The notes below the pieces were generated by a model that saw only the letters and a program-made list of their open reading frames with translations, had not been told where the DNA came from and did no database searches. Source: Cyrtodaria siliqua (lineage: Eukaryota; Mollusca; Bivalvia; Adapedonta; Hiatellidae). From it: a stretch of 64,000 bases of DNA. The DNA is taken from the NCBI GenBank assembly GCA_037043455.1, contig JAWPHD010001417.1:62001-126000 (forward strand). The letters run 5' to 3'. The translations under genes were made by a program, and so were the position numbers. Below, piece after piece: positions 50,874 through 63,784 of the stretch (positions are counted from its first letter, which is position 1; every line of letters starts with the position of its first letter).

Positions 50874-52079
50874 GTACTTGTTAATATCATATGCTGTAGT
50901 TTTTTGGATTGTATACTATAAATAAACATGTGGCTCAAAACATGTTTATGGTTTGGTTCAATTTTAATTATATCGCACAGAATACAACAAAATAAACCCA
51001 GTTAAAACGTTCATACTTTCATAAACAGAGTGAACAATACGAGAATAGTTGTTCTAAGAAGCATTAGTTCTAGTCCTAACAATGTAACAACGTGTATAAA
51101 TATTTATATACTGTGAAGCAAATTAAATATTGCGATTTTTGTAATCGTGCTCAAGTTTCACATACATATGTCATACATCTAAAACCTTTTAAACTTCGAT
51201 TACCTAAGAAAGTAGCAAATTTATTGACACACGAGATGTAAAGAATGCAATTCTGCAAGTTGGTGAAAAATCAATTATCTTTCGAAATTGAAGCAAACGT
51301 GTAGGTGTATGATTCAATTTAGATTAATTGAGGGAAACTTCTACTAGGTGAAAATGTCATTTTGAATGTGGAGACAACTATAACGATTTTGCTATGGCGT
51401 GCATGGAAAGATGTGAAACAGGCAGCGTTACGATATAAATCGTTTGTTCTGTCTCCATATACAAGTCAATAGCCAAGTCTTCTTTCAGGACATTTCTAAT
51501 GTGTCTCTCTATCACACCATAAGAAATACTTCAAAGGCTATCCCTTGGAAGCAACAAACACAAACGAGAGAGAGAGTAGCAGACTCGGTTTTATTGATTA
51601 GAGATGTTCAAGATGTTAATGTGCAACACCTCTCACACCCACTAGCACCGCCTTAAGCGGTATTCTACTTTAAAGATGAATGGCCACCATTGTTGTAGTA
51701 AATTTAACTCTTAAACACATCATATGAACATTTCTTGATAGTCTCGGAAAACCGCTACTAAGCTGTATGAAAACATAAGTATTATTTGTATGACGTAGTT
51801 ACTACTTGTACCAGCGCCTGACTACACGGGGAAATAAAGTAAATCTGAATTGTATAGCCTCACAACTATTGCCAGATAATTGATAAATACATTTACCTGT
51901 GGATTAATTTACCTGTTCAAATTTTTTTTCGTCATCAAATAAAATCTTATTCTCGCTTTTAACAGATATTGCAATGTGTGAATTGTAAATACCTATCGTT
52001 GTTTATTGATTTCGATTTAAAAAAACATAAACACGTTCTTGAAACAAAAAATGGCCGGAGAACTTTAAGCCACAAAGGA
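50874..52079. other. Probable intron DNA of the GPCR gene, with an R3 fragment
   Basis: No exon seen. 51,480-51,680 matches the R3 repeat (caacaaacacaaacgagaga, aacacctctcac, gcaccgcctta). Confidence 0.5.
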
Positions 52080-52615
52080 TGGACTGTAGACCCTATGATG
52101 ACGCCTACCTAAAGCCCATTGGGACGGTGGCGTTTGATATTTGTCTATGATCTTTCCTGTCGTGGCCTTAATGGTTTATTCTCTTGTTGCTCTGGCTTCT
52201 GCTAAGTCATTGAGTACCTTCATTGTGGCTTTCTAGGCTATTGTTTTTTTGTATTATATTTACACGAGCATATTTGTGTTTTACTTATATTGCCTATTAA
52301 TGCTGCCTTGTTGGTTAGAGATTAGATCATGGCGGGAATTTCTTTATTTACACTGTCCTGTTTTAATGGGATGACAGTAGGGTAAGTGTGAGGTTTGGTG
52401 CACCCTAGAACCGGTTTAAACCCCCAGTGGCCTTTGTTGCCACTGACCGTTCCAAGGCGGTAGCCCTATTGTCAACCCTTTTGTGTTTGTGATGTCTTTG
52501 CATTTTTTATTACTTTTGCCTTCTCGTTTGTCTGTTTGCGTGTTTGTTTTTGTGTTTTGTGGTTGACTTTCGTCCTTGAATGCTGCTTTCCCCGTCCGAT
52601 ATTTTTATCTTTCTT
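52080..52615 (-). repeat. Dispersed repeat R1, inverted full-length copy
   Basis: Close match to the inverted copy at 2,225-2,760, spanning both ends of the repeat. Confidence 0.8.
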
Positions 52616-53129
52616 TTTGATGATCCCAATGTACTAGTAAGTAACAACTGATTTGTAGTTGGGTATTTATTCTACAGCCGCCATACAGCACTAAACAAAA
52701 CAAATGCTAGTACGAATGCCAATGTACACTGAAAAGGGAAGAAGTCCCATAACATTTTAATTAATTTCGAACAGTTGTCCTTACGCAGAAAGTAAAATAT
52801 GTAGACTGGTATATGTAAGAGTCTTCTTTTATACACGGCTTCTTGTTAAAATAAAATAAATTATTAAATGATATTACGAACTAAAGCATAATTAAATGTT
52901 TAATTTACACATAGTGAAATTGTGTGTTTATCCCCATATGACTGGAAAAAGACAGATACGAAAATATAAACACTGAATACGTATATTGCCTTTAATGCTG
53001 CAATGTTTGTTAGAGAATATAAACTGACGGGGATATCTCTATTTACACTGTCCCGTTTTGCGGGGATGACAATAGGGTAAGAATGAGGTTTAGGCCACCT
53101 TAGATTCATTGTAATTGTTTCGTTTGTTC

Positions 53130-53385
53130 TCATTACGTGGTCCCGCCTTAATTCCATTAAGCGATGGGTAAGCTTATATTAGCAGGATTTTATAACGTAT
53201 ATTTCGACAATAAAACCCGCTTAAAAACATGTTTACTGAAAAAATGCGATAACCTGTTTAAAGTTATTTATAAAATGTTTTAATTTTACAATATGAAAAC
53301 TTTTTAAGCCGAAAACCCCGATTTTGGTTCTTGGAGAAGGGGTTGGATGGGGTATGAATGTTAATATTTGGACCACGTAATGAAT
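53130..53385 (+). repeat. MITE R4
   Basis: Ends cattacgtggtcccgcc and ggaccacgtaatg are inverted repeats. The interior matches 7.76 and 16.87 kb. A further inverted fragment lies at 55,030-55,115. Confidence 0.75.
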
Positions 53386-53879
53386 GCATTATTTTTGGTT
53401 AAATGCGTTCTATGAATGCTACATTGCCTGTTTGACCTTTATATCTACTTTTTCAGAATGCTTATGATAGTAGTTTATATTTGGCTTTTGTTTCAAATCC
53501 AATTATCCATGATAATGTACATTCAATAGTATAGTTATTTTTTCTTTTAAGTGGACATGCAGCAATACCATCGAGGTATCCCTTAGCTTTTCGTAGAAAA
53601 ACTGCATATAAGCAACCGATATTTCAAAGCAAAAACATTTGTTTTGAATCTATGTTAAGAGTAGCGAAAACAAAACAAAACAAAAAAAATCTCAAAATTA
53701 CCTTCTCTTTTCAACTTAACGTATTCAAGCCCGACGTCAAATTGTCACTTGATTAGTAAATTGAGATGCCAGTTTTACTGATAAAAATAAAAGATTACCA
53801 TGTGCCCCGTTAACATAATGGAAAAAGTAACACAAGCACATGTTATTTCTTAGCTTTTAACATAGTTTATGAGAATACA

Positions 53880-54255
53880 TATCACTACATACTGAAAAAC
53901 TTTGGAGCAACAAACGCAAACAAGAGAGAAAGTAGCAAACACGATTTAACTGAGTCTGTTCATGAGAAGTATTATGATATTCAAAATCGTTCACTTCCAC
54001 TAGCACCGGCGTAAGCGGTATTCTACTTCGAAGTCACCAATATTGGGCTCGATGATCCCAAAGGACCAGTAAGTAATAGCACTACAGATCTGGTAGTCGA
54101 GTGGATGGTTTACAGCAGCCAAACCGCACTAAACCAATAAAAGTGTGATTGTCAGTAAATACTGAAAAGAGGACCCCTCGGAAGCAACAAACACAAACGA
54201 TACAAAAAGTAGCAAACCCGGTTTTATTGAGTCAGTTCATGACAAATAATTATAG
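53880..54255. repeat. R3 repeat fragments
   Basis: Two partial copies with 'caacaaacgcaaacaagag', 'cactagcaccggcgtaagcg' and 'cggttttattgagtcagttc'. Confidence 0.55.
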
Positions 54256-54362
54256 ATTATTAGATTTGTATTGGGATATATGCACGAGTTCTTTTGCGTA
54301 GTAATATATTTATGCGCAACAGAACGAGTGCATATATCCCAATATAAATCTAATAAGCTTTT
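54256..54362. repeat. Palindromic foldback element
   Basis: Arms reading attagatttgtattgggata and their complement, with gcacgagtt/aacgagtgc at the hairpin shoulder and ttgcg/cgcaa near the loop. Related in style to R2 but not in arm sequence. Confidence 0.85.
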
Positions 54363-56430
54363 TATTGCATACGCATTTTTAAATTAGAGAGAATAAAATA
54401 GGTTGTAACATTTAATTTTCACCAAAAACATTTATTTGAAACAAAAATATTGTCTTTTCGCAATGAAATCAACATTGTTTACATCACGTGATCTACTTTC
54501 TTTGACATGATCGACAAGTGCACCATTCACGAACGAGTATACATTACACACCCAATATGATCCTACTACACGTCAATACGGGCGAGACGTTTCCTGTTAC
54601 ATTGAAAGTAAACGGAGCTTATAAATCATCCCTCTCACGCCACTAGCATCGACTAGGCTATTCTTCTTCAAATTCACCGATATTGTGATTGATGATCCCA
54701 AAGAGCCAGTAAGTAATAACTCTACTTTCGAATGAAACCCCGATTTACTTCTATCAAACAACGAACACAAATCATAATAATGTTACGAGTCGGTTTGTGA
54801 TTTAATCTCGATTAAATCTTATATTCACAACAAACCAACAGATATTCTTATACGTATAACACATACATGATCGTATATCTATAAAAAAAAAAAAAGCCTA
54901 GAATGCCACAAAGCAAGTACTCATTGACTTAGCAGAAGACATAACAACAAGAGAACAAACCATTAAGGATACGACAGGACAAGATTTAAGACAAACATCA
55001 GACGCTATCGTCCTATGAGGCTTTAGGTAGACGTCAAATATCCGTTATAAAATCCTGCTAATATAGCTTTCCTTTCGCTTAATGGAATTAAGGCAGGACC
55101 ACGTAATGCAACTGTAAATTGAATCGAGTTTGTTTAGCTTTGTGTTAGATATTGTGAAAGCCTTAGAAAAGTATGGTTTCGTAATTTTCTTATTATTTCA
55201 TACAGATGAAATACCTTACCATGAAAAAATATGCATTTGTTACGTATGAAACAAAGCGAGTAACATCATTGGCCTCAATATTGTAATTTGCAGATATGTT
55301 CCAGAAACTCGAAGAAAGTGCGAAATCAATTCTAATCGTGTTTTAAAACGACAAGAACGCGTATGAGCTGATGCCGTCGATATGTTATTCAATAACTATG
55401 ACACTGGTAAATGCGAAATATTGAAAAGGAAAGCGATCACGGCATTTATATATTAAATAACAATGTAATTGATACAGAATAATGTTTCTCTGACAATTGA
55501 TCAAATTTCGATCATCCATAACTGGACATAAAGAGTTGATTTAATTATGTATGCATTGTGGAAGCGTTGCGTTATTCTTGTTTAGAGCTAGTTTTTGATC
55601 CGCACCCACCCCTCCCTAAAATCACACAAACAAGGCGAAAATGATACTATACAGAAGTTAAGAAAGGGGAATGAATATATTGAAAATAATTAGAAATTTG
55701 AAAGATCTAAAAAAAAAAATCAATATATAATATCGATATAGTATACATATAGAAGATCTTAAATGAGTACTCATTCATTATTGAATTTATCAATGATATA
55801 ATGCGAGGCTCTTGCAGGGCATTATATCATTTTTGCTAACTAGTTTGATAAATGAGAACGAATGTAAGATTCTATTTATCACATAACTCACATATCGACT
55901 TTTATTGCATTTTGCCTGTCGCTTTAACACAAAACCTACATAAACCATGATTTAAATCGATTTTTTGACAGCGCATACTAGGCTTATTTGCATACTCGTA
56001 TAACTAGTGGTATATCGAAAATATAGAATGATGTTATGTTATGTAGGTTATGTGATAAACATATTTTATTAAACCAGTATATCGATATAGTCTGAAAATT
56101 ATGTTTTTTCTATCCATTTTTCTTCATAAACTTCGTATTGAACACGTTTGACTTTTCAGCGCAGCGCATCTGTATGTGCATGTATATTTGGATAAGTATA
56201 GGTCAAGAACTATCTCGAGTTGTTCTTTGCATATAGAGCCTTATGAAGAATGTATCCAGCTTAACCCTTTAAGAATGTCCCATAATTTAATTAGCGGTTT
56301 ATATTGTTTGTTTGTCAATACCTTTTGAACCTTACATAAAGGAATGATATTGTACGCCGTGAATCTGACTCGTCTTTGGTAAACAAAACCTTTTACGATC
56401 TAGAGTAATTTCAACGGTGACACGAATGCA
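54363..56430. other. Unassigned DNA with small foldback units
   Basis: No supported gene. 55,785-55,865 is a foldback unit with arms 'atttatcaatgatataatgc' and complement. 54,890-55,115 carries R1- and R4-like fragments. Confidence 0.5.
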
Positions 56431-56439
56431 AGCGTTCAC

Positions 56440-58711
56440 CGATATGCGAATCCAAACCTATTCAATAACGAATTTAATATCATGTTTGAAGAGTTGAATG
56501 TATATTTTACAGTGGATGAGATTGAAAAATCAATTAAGCAACTAAATTCAAATCGGTCCTCTGGGCTTGACATGTTATTAAATGAATTTTTCATTCATGG
56601 TTATTACTATTTTATCACCAGTTATTTGCAAATTGTTTAATAAAGTGTTTGAGGTTGGTTATTTTCCAGAGGTCTGGTCAGAAGGGTATGTTATTCCTTT
56701 ACACAAAAAGGGCAGTATTAATGATGTAGAAAATTACCGAGGTATCACGTCATTAAGCTGTTTGGGTAAATTATTTACACGTCTATTGAACAATAGATTA
56801 TCTGAGTGGGCAGAAACATACAGTGTTCTTATTGAAGCACAAGCTGGATTTAGAGCGCACATGAGTACTGTGGATAATATTTTTGTTTTACAGGGTTTAA
56901 TTACACATATTTTAAACCAGGGAAAGAAATTGTATTGTGCATTTGTCGATTTTACTAAAGCCTTTGAATATGTTGTGCGTGATAATCTATGGTATAAATT
57001 AACTAAGTTCGGTATTCGGGGAAAGATTCTTGATATTATTAAATCGATGTATTCATGTGTTAAGTCTAAAGTCAAATATTGTAACCAATTGAGCGATGAA
57101 TTTTATTGTGTTATTGGCGTTAGGCAAGGGGAGTGTCTATCCCCATTGTTGTTTTCCATGTATTTAAATGACATAGAAGATGAATTCATTCATAGTGGTC
57201 TTGAAGGTCTTGATATTAATATGTTTAAGATGTTTATGCTTTTATATGCAGACGACATAGTTTTGTTTGCTAATAATGCAGTAGAGTTACAAGATGGAAT
57301 TATTGTAAAGAATGGAGATTAAAAGTGAACTGCACTAAAACAAAAGTAATGGTGTTTAGAAAAGGTGCAATATTACCACACAATTTAGTTTTTAATTATG
57401 ATGGCGTTTCATTAGATGTAGTTAGCAAGTTTACATACTTAGGTATAGTTTTCTCTACGGGAGGATCTTCATCAGAGGCAGAAACTACCCTTGCTGGTCA
57501 AGCACAAAAAGCTATTTTTAAAATGAATAGGTATTTGTGTAAATTTACATTTGTATCACCAAAACATAAATTAGATTTGTTTGATAAATTGGTAACTCCA
57601 ATTTTAAATTACGAAAGTGAGGTGTGGGGATTCGTACAAGCTATATCAATTGAAAGACAACACAAAATGATTTCATATATGGGGAATTTGGTAGAACATC
57701 ATTTATTACAAGAAGATATTTTATAATTGTTAAATATTTGTTAAAAATCATGAGCGTACATGAACGTAAATATATAAAAATAGTGTATAACATGATGTTA
57801 AATGACTGTAAAATATATCCTCGCAAAAAAAAACTGGGTTTCACAGTTGAAACACTTATTGTCCTCTCTTGGGTTTTATGATGTATGGTTACAACAAAGT
57901 GTTGGTAATTGTAATTTATTTCTTGCAGTATTAAAGCAACGGTTAAATGACAATTTCGCTCAAAATTGGCATAGTCGATTAGATATCTCCACCAGAGCAG
58001 TGTTTTATAGGAGCATTGCATCTTTTCAGTTGCAACCATATCTTGATAATATAAATATTTTCAAAATGTGTCAAGCACTTACCAAATTACGGGTGTCATC
58101 TCATAGGTTGCAAATTGAAGCGAGAAGATGGGTTAAACCAAACAGAAATCCTGTTATTGATTGATTATGTTTATTTTGTAACAAACTTGACGATAAATTT
58201 CATTTTGTGTTGGAATGCTAAACCTATACTGTCTTAAGAAAGCAATACATTCCACAATATTTTTACAAGAGGCCAAACATGATGAAATTTTTGGAATTAC
58301 TAAATTCACAAAATAAAGTATATATTCACAAGCTTTGTACCCTTGTTTTAAAAGCATTTAAATTACGAACCGAAACATTATATGGAAATTAGTAAATATA
58401 GGTAACTTATTTTATCGAATGTGTTATGAAATGTATGGTTCAGTATTTATTTATATTATGTAGTAATACGCCTTCTCAATGCTTAAGTCCACTTAATAAA
58501 TGATAGAAATTGTTGTGCGCGTGAGTGCGTAAGTGATTGAGTGAGTGAATGCGTACGTGCCAGTATACGTGCATTTTGATGTGACTGTCTCAGATTAACA
58601 AAAGTTTCTTGTTTGTAAAATCCTACACTGTTGCCATGTTTTATGTAACTGTATATTGTATCCTCACGGGCTTTTAAGCCTATTGGAATTTGGAAATAAA
58701 GTTATCTATCT
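56440..58711 (+). mobile_element. 5'-truncated non-LTR retrotransposon (LINE)
   Basis: Contains reverse transcriptase and downstream sequence in several frames, followed by an untranslated 3' part. It ends at ggaaataaagttatctatc and a short atct tail, typical of LINE insertion by target-primed reverse transcription. The endonuclease and 5' end are missing. Confidence 0.85.
56465..58164 (+). pseudogene. LINE reverse transcriptase, broken
   Basis: RT motifs appear in order: YVIPLHKKGSINDVENYRGI and SLSCLGKLFTRLLNNRL, EAQAGFRAHMSTVDNIFVLQ, YCAFVDFTKAFEYV (catalytic Asp), GVRQGECLSPLLFSMYLND, and MLLYADDIVLFA (the catalytic YADD). The frame changes near 56,600 and again near 57,300, where part of the protein is missing. 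It stops at 57,724 and at 58,162. The later part (KTKVMVFRKG, FTYLGIVFSTGG) is the usual C-terminal continuation. The host enzyme would copy LINE RNA into DNA; this copy cannot. Confidence 0.9.
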
Positions 58712-58734
58712 ATAAACGTGTGACAGTATATAAA

Positions 58735-58860
58735 TATTGCATCCCTGTGAGGGTGACAGTGGATATTGTCAACCTGAGGAAAAATAATGTCAACCGAGGC
58801 TTCGACAGTGGATATTGTCAACCTGAGGAAAATAGTGTCAACCGAGGCGAAGACGATTAT
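58735..58860 (+). repeat. Short tandem duplication
   Basis: Two copies of a unit of about 60 bp starting gacagtggatattgtcaacc and carrying aatgtcaaccgaggc. The inner ttgtcaacc and tgtcaaccgagg blocks give it a repetitive look. Confidence 0.85.
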
Positions 58861-59140
58861 TATACCGAACAAATGTTTTGATTACAATTTAAATATATTT
58901 AAAAAAAAAAAATTAATTTATATTTGTATACCAGTTTTGATTTAAAGTAACAAATCTGCTCGCCACATTTTTTATTGTCGTTTGGTAAACCAAGCGTCTT
59001 ACCATTGACATAACTTCAACTGTATTTTAATAAGCGTCCACCGATTTCTAATTGCCAAAGCGTGTCGTTATTGGAAAAACCCAAAACCTATTTTCATACT
59101 TCCCGTGACGTCACAATCGTGTAACAGTAAAACTTGTTGA

Positions 59141-59316
59141 CCGGTGAACAGTAAAAATTGCTTCACGCTAAGTGTATGGGCAATTTCTACAGGAGTGTAA
59201 ACGAGAGGTATAATAATAAAAATTATTTACCGGTGAACAGTAAAAAATGCTTCACGCTAGGGTTATGGGCAATTTATACAGGAGTGTAAACGTGAGGTAT
59301 AATAATAAAACATGTT
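59141..59316 (+). repeat. 88-bp direct duplication
   Basis: Two adjacent copies starting ccggtgaacagtaaaaa and carrying tgcttcacgcta and caggagtgtaaacg blocks, with few differences. Confidence 0.9.
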
Positions 59317-59594
59317 ACCGCTTTCATCCTGGTATAGGAATTGTAGTGGTTATACAATATTGACTCATCCGCAAGCAGCACGCAAATACACGATGGTCCT
59401 TACAGATCTGAAACGACTACTGTTTACAAAACAGAAAAACATGTATCATCAAATAATGCATTAGTTTAAACATATTTATTTTACATCGATTGCGAAACAA
59501 GTTATTGCAACTTAGATTAATCACTCTCGATGGCTTCCTGGGTAGAACCAGTACTAAGAAATGTGGATTAAGTATCTGCTCAAGGATAAATAAC

Positions 59595-59675
59595 GTGGCC
59601 GCGGCGAGGATCGAACCCACGACCTCTCGATATGGAGTTCGGCGCTCTACCACTGGACCACGCACACAATAACGC
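59595..59675 (-). repeat. tRNA-like SINE head
   Basis: On the minus strand, box A (tggtccagtggtagagcgc) and box B (gggttcgatcctc) are at tRNA spacing with a ctccata anticodon loop. The acceptor arm pairs poorly and a non-tRNA body follows (59,500-59,595), so a tRNA-derived SINE is more likely than a working tRNA gene. Confidence 0.6.
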
Positions 59676-59749
59676 ATTCGTAGAATTGTATTGCATGTTT
59701 GTTTACTACTGACATATGTACTATATCAATAAAGATTTGACGTCAAACA

Positions 59750-60060
59750 CAGACCCAATAGAACAGTGTCTGCTTCTTTACTCTCTTGTTTGTGTTCGCT
59801 GCTTGAAAGAGATCTTCTTTTCAGTATTGACCTTCACTCTGGTGTCCGTTTAGTGCTTTGTCACGGCTGTAAAATTTCGCCCCTACCACGACTTAGTAGC
59901 GTTATTACTTTCTGGTCATTTAGAATCTTTCAGCTCAGTAATTGCGGCGTTAAATTAGATTACCGGCTTAGTCGGTGATAAGAAGCATGAGGGTGTGGTA
60001 ACTAATATTACCTCTCATGAACAGACTCAATAAAACTAAATATACTACTTTGTTCTCTTC
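59750..60060 (-). repeat. R3 repeat
   Basis: Matches other R3 copies through ctctcttgtttgtgttcgct, cagtattgacc and acctctcatgaacagactca. Confidence 0.6.
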
Positions 60061-61680
60061 GTTATGTTAGTTTCTGTCAAAGTATTTATTTAAGACCAAA
60101 TGAAAACTGCAATTGAAGAAATCAAGTAATGTTTTGTTTTATTAGTTTTGTTTAAATGGTGCTTTACATCAATGTTAGCACATCTTAGGCCATATATGAC
60201 GGTCGATGTGTTGATGGTAGAGGCAGCCATCCGAATACATCGACACTTTTTCACTTTCACATTGGAATGTCAGCAAAAAAAAATGTAACATATGTTATGA
60301 GAACATCATGATCAAAATTAATTTTGTTTTTTATACAAGCGTAAACATAGCTTATTCAATTTTAAATTACAAATAGTTCAACTGGAAATGTTTTAAGATG
60401 GGAGCAACCGAATGGGACAACCATTAATACTCTCAAGATACGGCTTCCGCGCATTTTGATTTGTTGGTTTATAAAGGGCTTCCGAGCTTTTCAACATGTC
60501 AATAACTATCTAGATCCGTTATTCCTAAAACCACATTTGAATAATTGTAAAAAAAATAATCACCGTGTTTCTTCCGTCGCAGCTGTCAATTTGATTTAGT
60601 AGTGTTGCTTAAAGAGAAAAAGAAGCCAGGGGAAATTGAAAAGGCAGAGAATTGTAACGTATATCTAGCGTAGTTTATTTAAGTACTCAATGCTGATTGG
60701 TTATTGACGAGCTTTTAAAATTCCTACAAAGACCTCTACGTCACGTCATTCAACCGTTAAGACGTCATTTTAAACGATTTCAAACATCAGAAAACATCCA
60801 AAACAAGATTTCATTAGTTGAAAGCAAAGTTACGTTCAAATCATATTTTTTTGAAATTGATATTTTATAACATGATAAAACTGTATATATATTGTCATCG
60901 TATGGTGTGAGAGATGGACATGCAATGTAAGTTGTGAGAATTTCTTTGTATTATGCTCACTCTCTCGAAAATATTAAATACATAAAATTCATGTCAGATA
61001 AGAAATAAAATATTTCCAGCGGGTTTATATTGTGCAAGATCAAAACTTGGTGTTTTAACTTGAAACACATCGATGATGTTCACGCCCACCAGGTATGGAC
61101 CTGGGACAGCCCGCTGGAAATATTTTATTTCTTAATTAGTAGTGTATTCCCAATTAGTATATACAGTTTACATCATACATAATACATGTGCGTGCATGTT
61201 TTACATATGACATTACATATACAATTAGGAACTGGATTAAGATGTAGCTTTTGTGAATCTGTTTCCCAGCAGGCTAGCTACATGGTAATGAATAATTTTA
61301 TAAAAGTGTTTTCATGTAAATAAAGAAAAGAAGATAGAGCTAGGATGTTGCTGATAGCAGATATAAATTCTACACCGACAGTTTTTTCCTAATTGTGATT
61401 ACTGATTAGGTATATATTCCTTTTGATTAACTTACACAAGTGTATTCTTCTGTACGTCTCACACCACCAATAATTTGCCCATATGCTCCCATTGTAATGT
61501 TTATATTTGTGACATAGAGATAAACACAATTTACAACATGTCCTTGTGCTTAAAAACTTCACTGATTCAATATCTGCAATTTAAAATAAAATTAAAAATT
61601 TTTATCAGGTTGACCTCTATGAAAAATACAAAATTCATACACTATCTAGCTGAACATGTGGTACTTCGGTAAAACACTTC
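60061..61680. other. Unassigned DNA with one foldback element
   Basis: No gene supported. 61,000-61,132 is a foldback with arms reading 'aagaaataaaatatttccag' and its complement. Confidence 0.5.
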
Positions 61681-61684
61681 TGAA

Positions 61685-63110
61685 ATTTGAAGTCAACCAT
61701 AAATCAACACGAGATTTTCTGTATCATCTTTTTTTTTTTCACTGCAGATGTATGCTAAATCAAAGAATATCTTTCTTATTTTTTCAAATTACAAATTGCC
61801 TAAAATGGAGAAACAAACGAAATCGTTCCTGTTTTCCTTTTGTCACTAGGTCCGCGAGCTTTCAGTGGAGATAACAGAGTGCCTCTCCTAATCAAGACTG
61901 AACGTTAAGGTTAAGCATATTTTCAATATCCACACATGTACTTCAGTCGTTTTGGGAAACTTGAAGAAGGATATATTTAAAAAGATATTTTCGAAATTGG
62001 TAATTTTGCTTCAGAATCTTTCTTTTTTTTATTTTAAGAAAGAAATTGTTTTTACACATTTTTTAATATCAGATAAAAGTATGGACCCGCCTTAATGTCA
62101 TCTTTAATATAGAGGATCTTACATGAAAACCTGTTTGAAATTGAAATTATTAAACGAGTGTGATAAAGGTGTATGATGCGAGGCTGTGCCATTTTATCAA
62201 ACGAGTTTGATAAATTCAGTATTAAATAGGCACAAATGTTAGATTATATTTATCGCATAACCCAAAAGAGCCTCATAGGGAACACTTTTATTGCAGCTCC
62301 CTTGTATCTTCCTATATACACATTATCTGTTGATGACGTACGTTTGTAAGATGATGTCGTATGTTCACTCGGTCTTCTCCGTTTGTCACCGAACAACGAA
62401 CTTCGTCGTCGATTTCCGTAATCTGGTTTTAAACGGTTACGGATATTGACGAGGCAATTTCGATACATACCCAGCTGAACGGAAAGTATCGAAAGATGAT
62501 TTGACATACATTTGCCTATTTATTCCACTAGTGTAATTTGGTAAATATTACACTCTTAAAAACCTCATACCAACACGAGATTGTCTGTATCATCAGCATT
62601 TTCACAGCAGATGTGTGCTAAATCAAATTTCAAATTAAAATATGCCTAAAATGGAGAAAACAAATAGAAATTGTTGTTGTTTTCCTTTTGTCTCTAGGTC
62701 CACGAGCTTCAGGGAAGATAATAAGGGTGTGAGACATGTTTGCCTCTCCTAATCAAAATTCATCGTTAAGTCTAGTAAAAACTTCAATATCCACACGTCT
62801 ACTTCAGCCTTTTTTTTGGGATCCTTGATGAAGGATCGTTAACAAGCTCTTTTCGCAGTTGGTCATTTTGCATTTTTGTGCACATTGTGTGTTTTTGTGT
62901 TCACTTGTTGTTGTTTTGTTTTTGTTTTTGTTTTGTTTTCTACATGTTTTACACATATTTTAATGTCAGATAAAAGTATGGACCCGCCTTAATGTCATCT
63001 TTAATATAGAGGAGTTTACATGATGAGTACTTGTTAACGATTTATTTTTAAACGAGTTGGATACATTCAATATTAAATAGGCTCACATGTTATATTCTAT
63101 TTATTACATA
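61685..63110. repeat. Tandem segmental duplication of about 0.9 kb
   Basis: 61,685-62,260 and 62,565-63,115 share ordered blocks: aacacgagat, cagatgtatgctaaatca, cctaaaatggagaaa, ttgtcactaggtcc, tgcctctcctaatcaa, caatatccacac, agataaaagtatggacccgc and ttaatatagagg. The second copy is interrupted by a ttgtttttg tract. Confidence 0.8.
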
Positions 63111-63164
63111 ACCCTAAAATAGCAGAAGAAACACGTTTTAGTGTAGCTCAATTGTAGCTTCCTA

Positions 63165-63340
63165 TATACATAGAGGATTTTAAATGTGTGACTGTGTATT
63201 ATGGATTTTACAAAACGAGTTGGATAAAATGATAGGATACGAAGCTCTGACGAGTATACTATCTTTTTATCCAACGAGTTTATTAAAGTCAATAATAGAC
63301 AGTCATGTAAGATTTTGTTTGTCACATAACACACTTACGA
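63165..63340. repeat. Palindromic foldback element
   Basis: Starts tatatacatagaggatttta, holds arms 'acaaaacgagttggataaa' and 'tttttatccaacgagtttat', and ends gtcacataacac. Relatives at 62,070-62,265 and 62,995-63,115 are less complete. Confidence 0.8.
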
Positions 63341-63504
63341 CGTGATAGTTTCACTTTAAGGTTTTGTTGTTTACATGACGTCATGTAAGTAAGATTGCAA
63401 ATAATGTTAAATAGTTACTAAGGTGTCTGAACGTATCGTATGATATACCATGCAAACAATTAGGGTTTAATGTTTACTGTATACAAACAAAGTGATTCGG
63501 CCTT

Positions 63505-63592
63505 CATCTGCATCTGTAGACGCCCTCATTTGCATCTGTAGACGCCCTCATTTGCATCTGTAGACGCCCTCATTTGCATCTGTAGACACTAG
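63505..63592 (+). repeat. 22-bp tandem repeat containing octamer motifs
   Basis: Four units of about 22 bp, tgcatctgtagacgccctca plus tt. Each junction after the first creates ATTTGCAT, the octamer recognised by POU-domain factors. Confidence 0.95.
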
Positions 63593-63784
63593 TGTATTAC
63601 GAGAAATAGGTAGTGGCTTTATAACACTCCCAGAAGCTTGTTATGTGATAAAACATTGTCTGTTGATGACGTCATGTGTTTGTATGATGACATCGTATGT
63701 TTATTCGGTCTTCTCCGTACGTCACCGAACAACGAACTACGTCGTCGATATCTATGGAAAGCCTCGGCTGCCTTCTGTTGGCCT

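Noticed and set aside
59595..59675. Functional tRNA gene on the minus strand
   Set aside because: Boxes A and B are good, but the acceptor stem pairs poorly and a SINE-like body follows, so it is listed as a SINE head.
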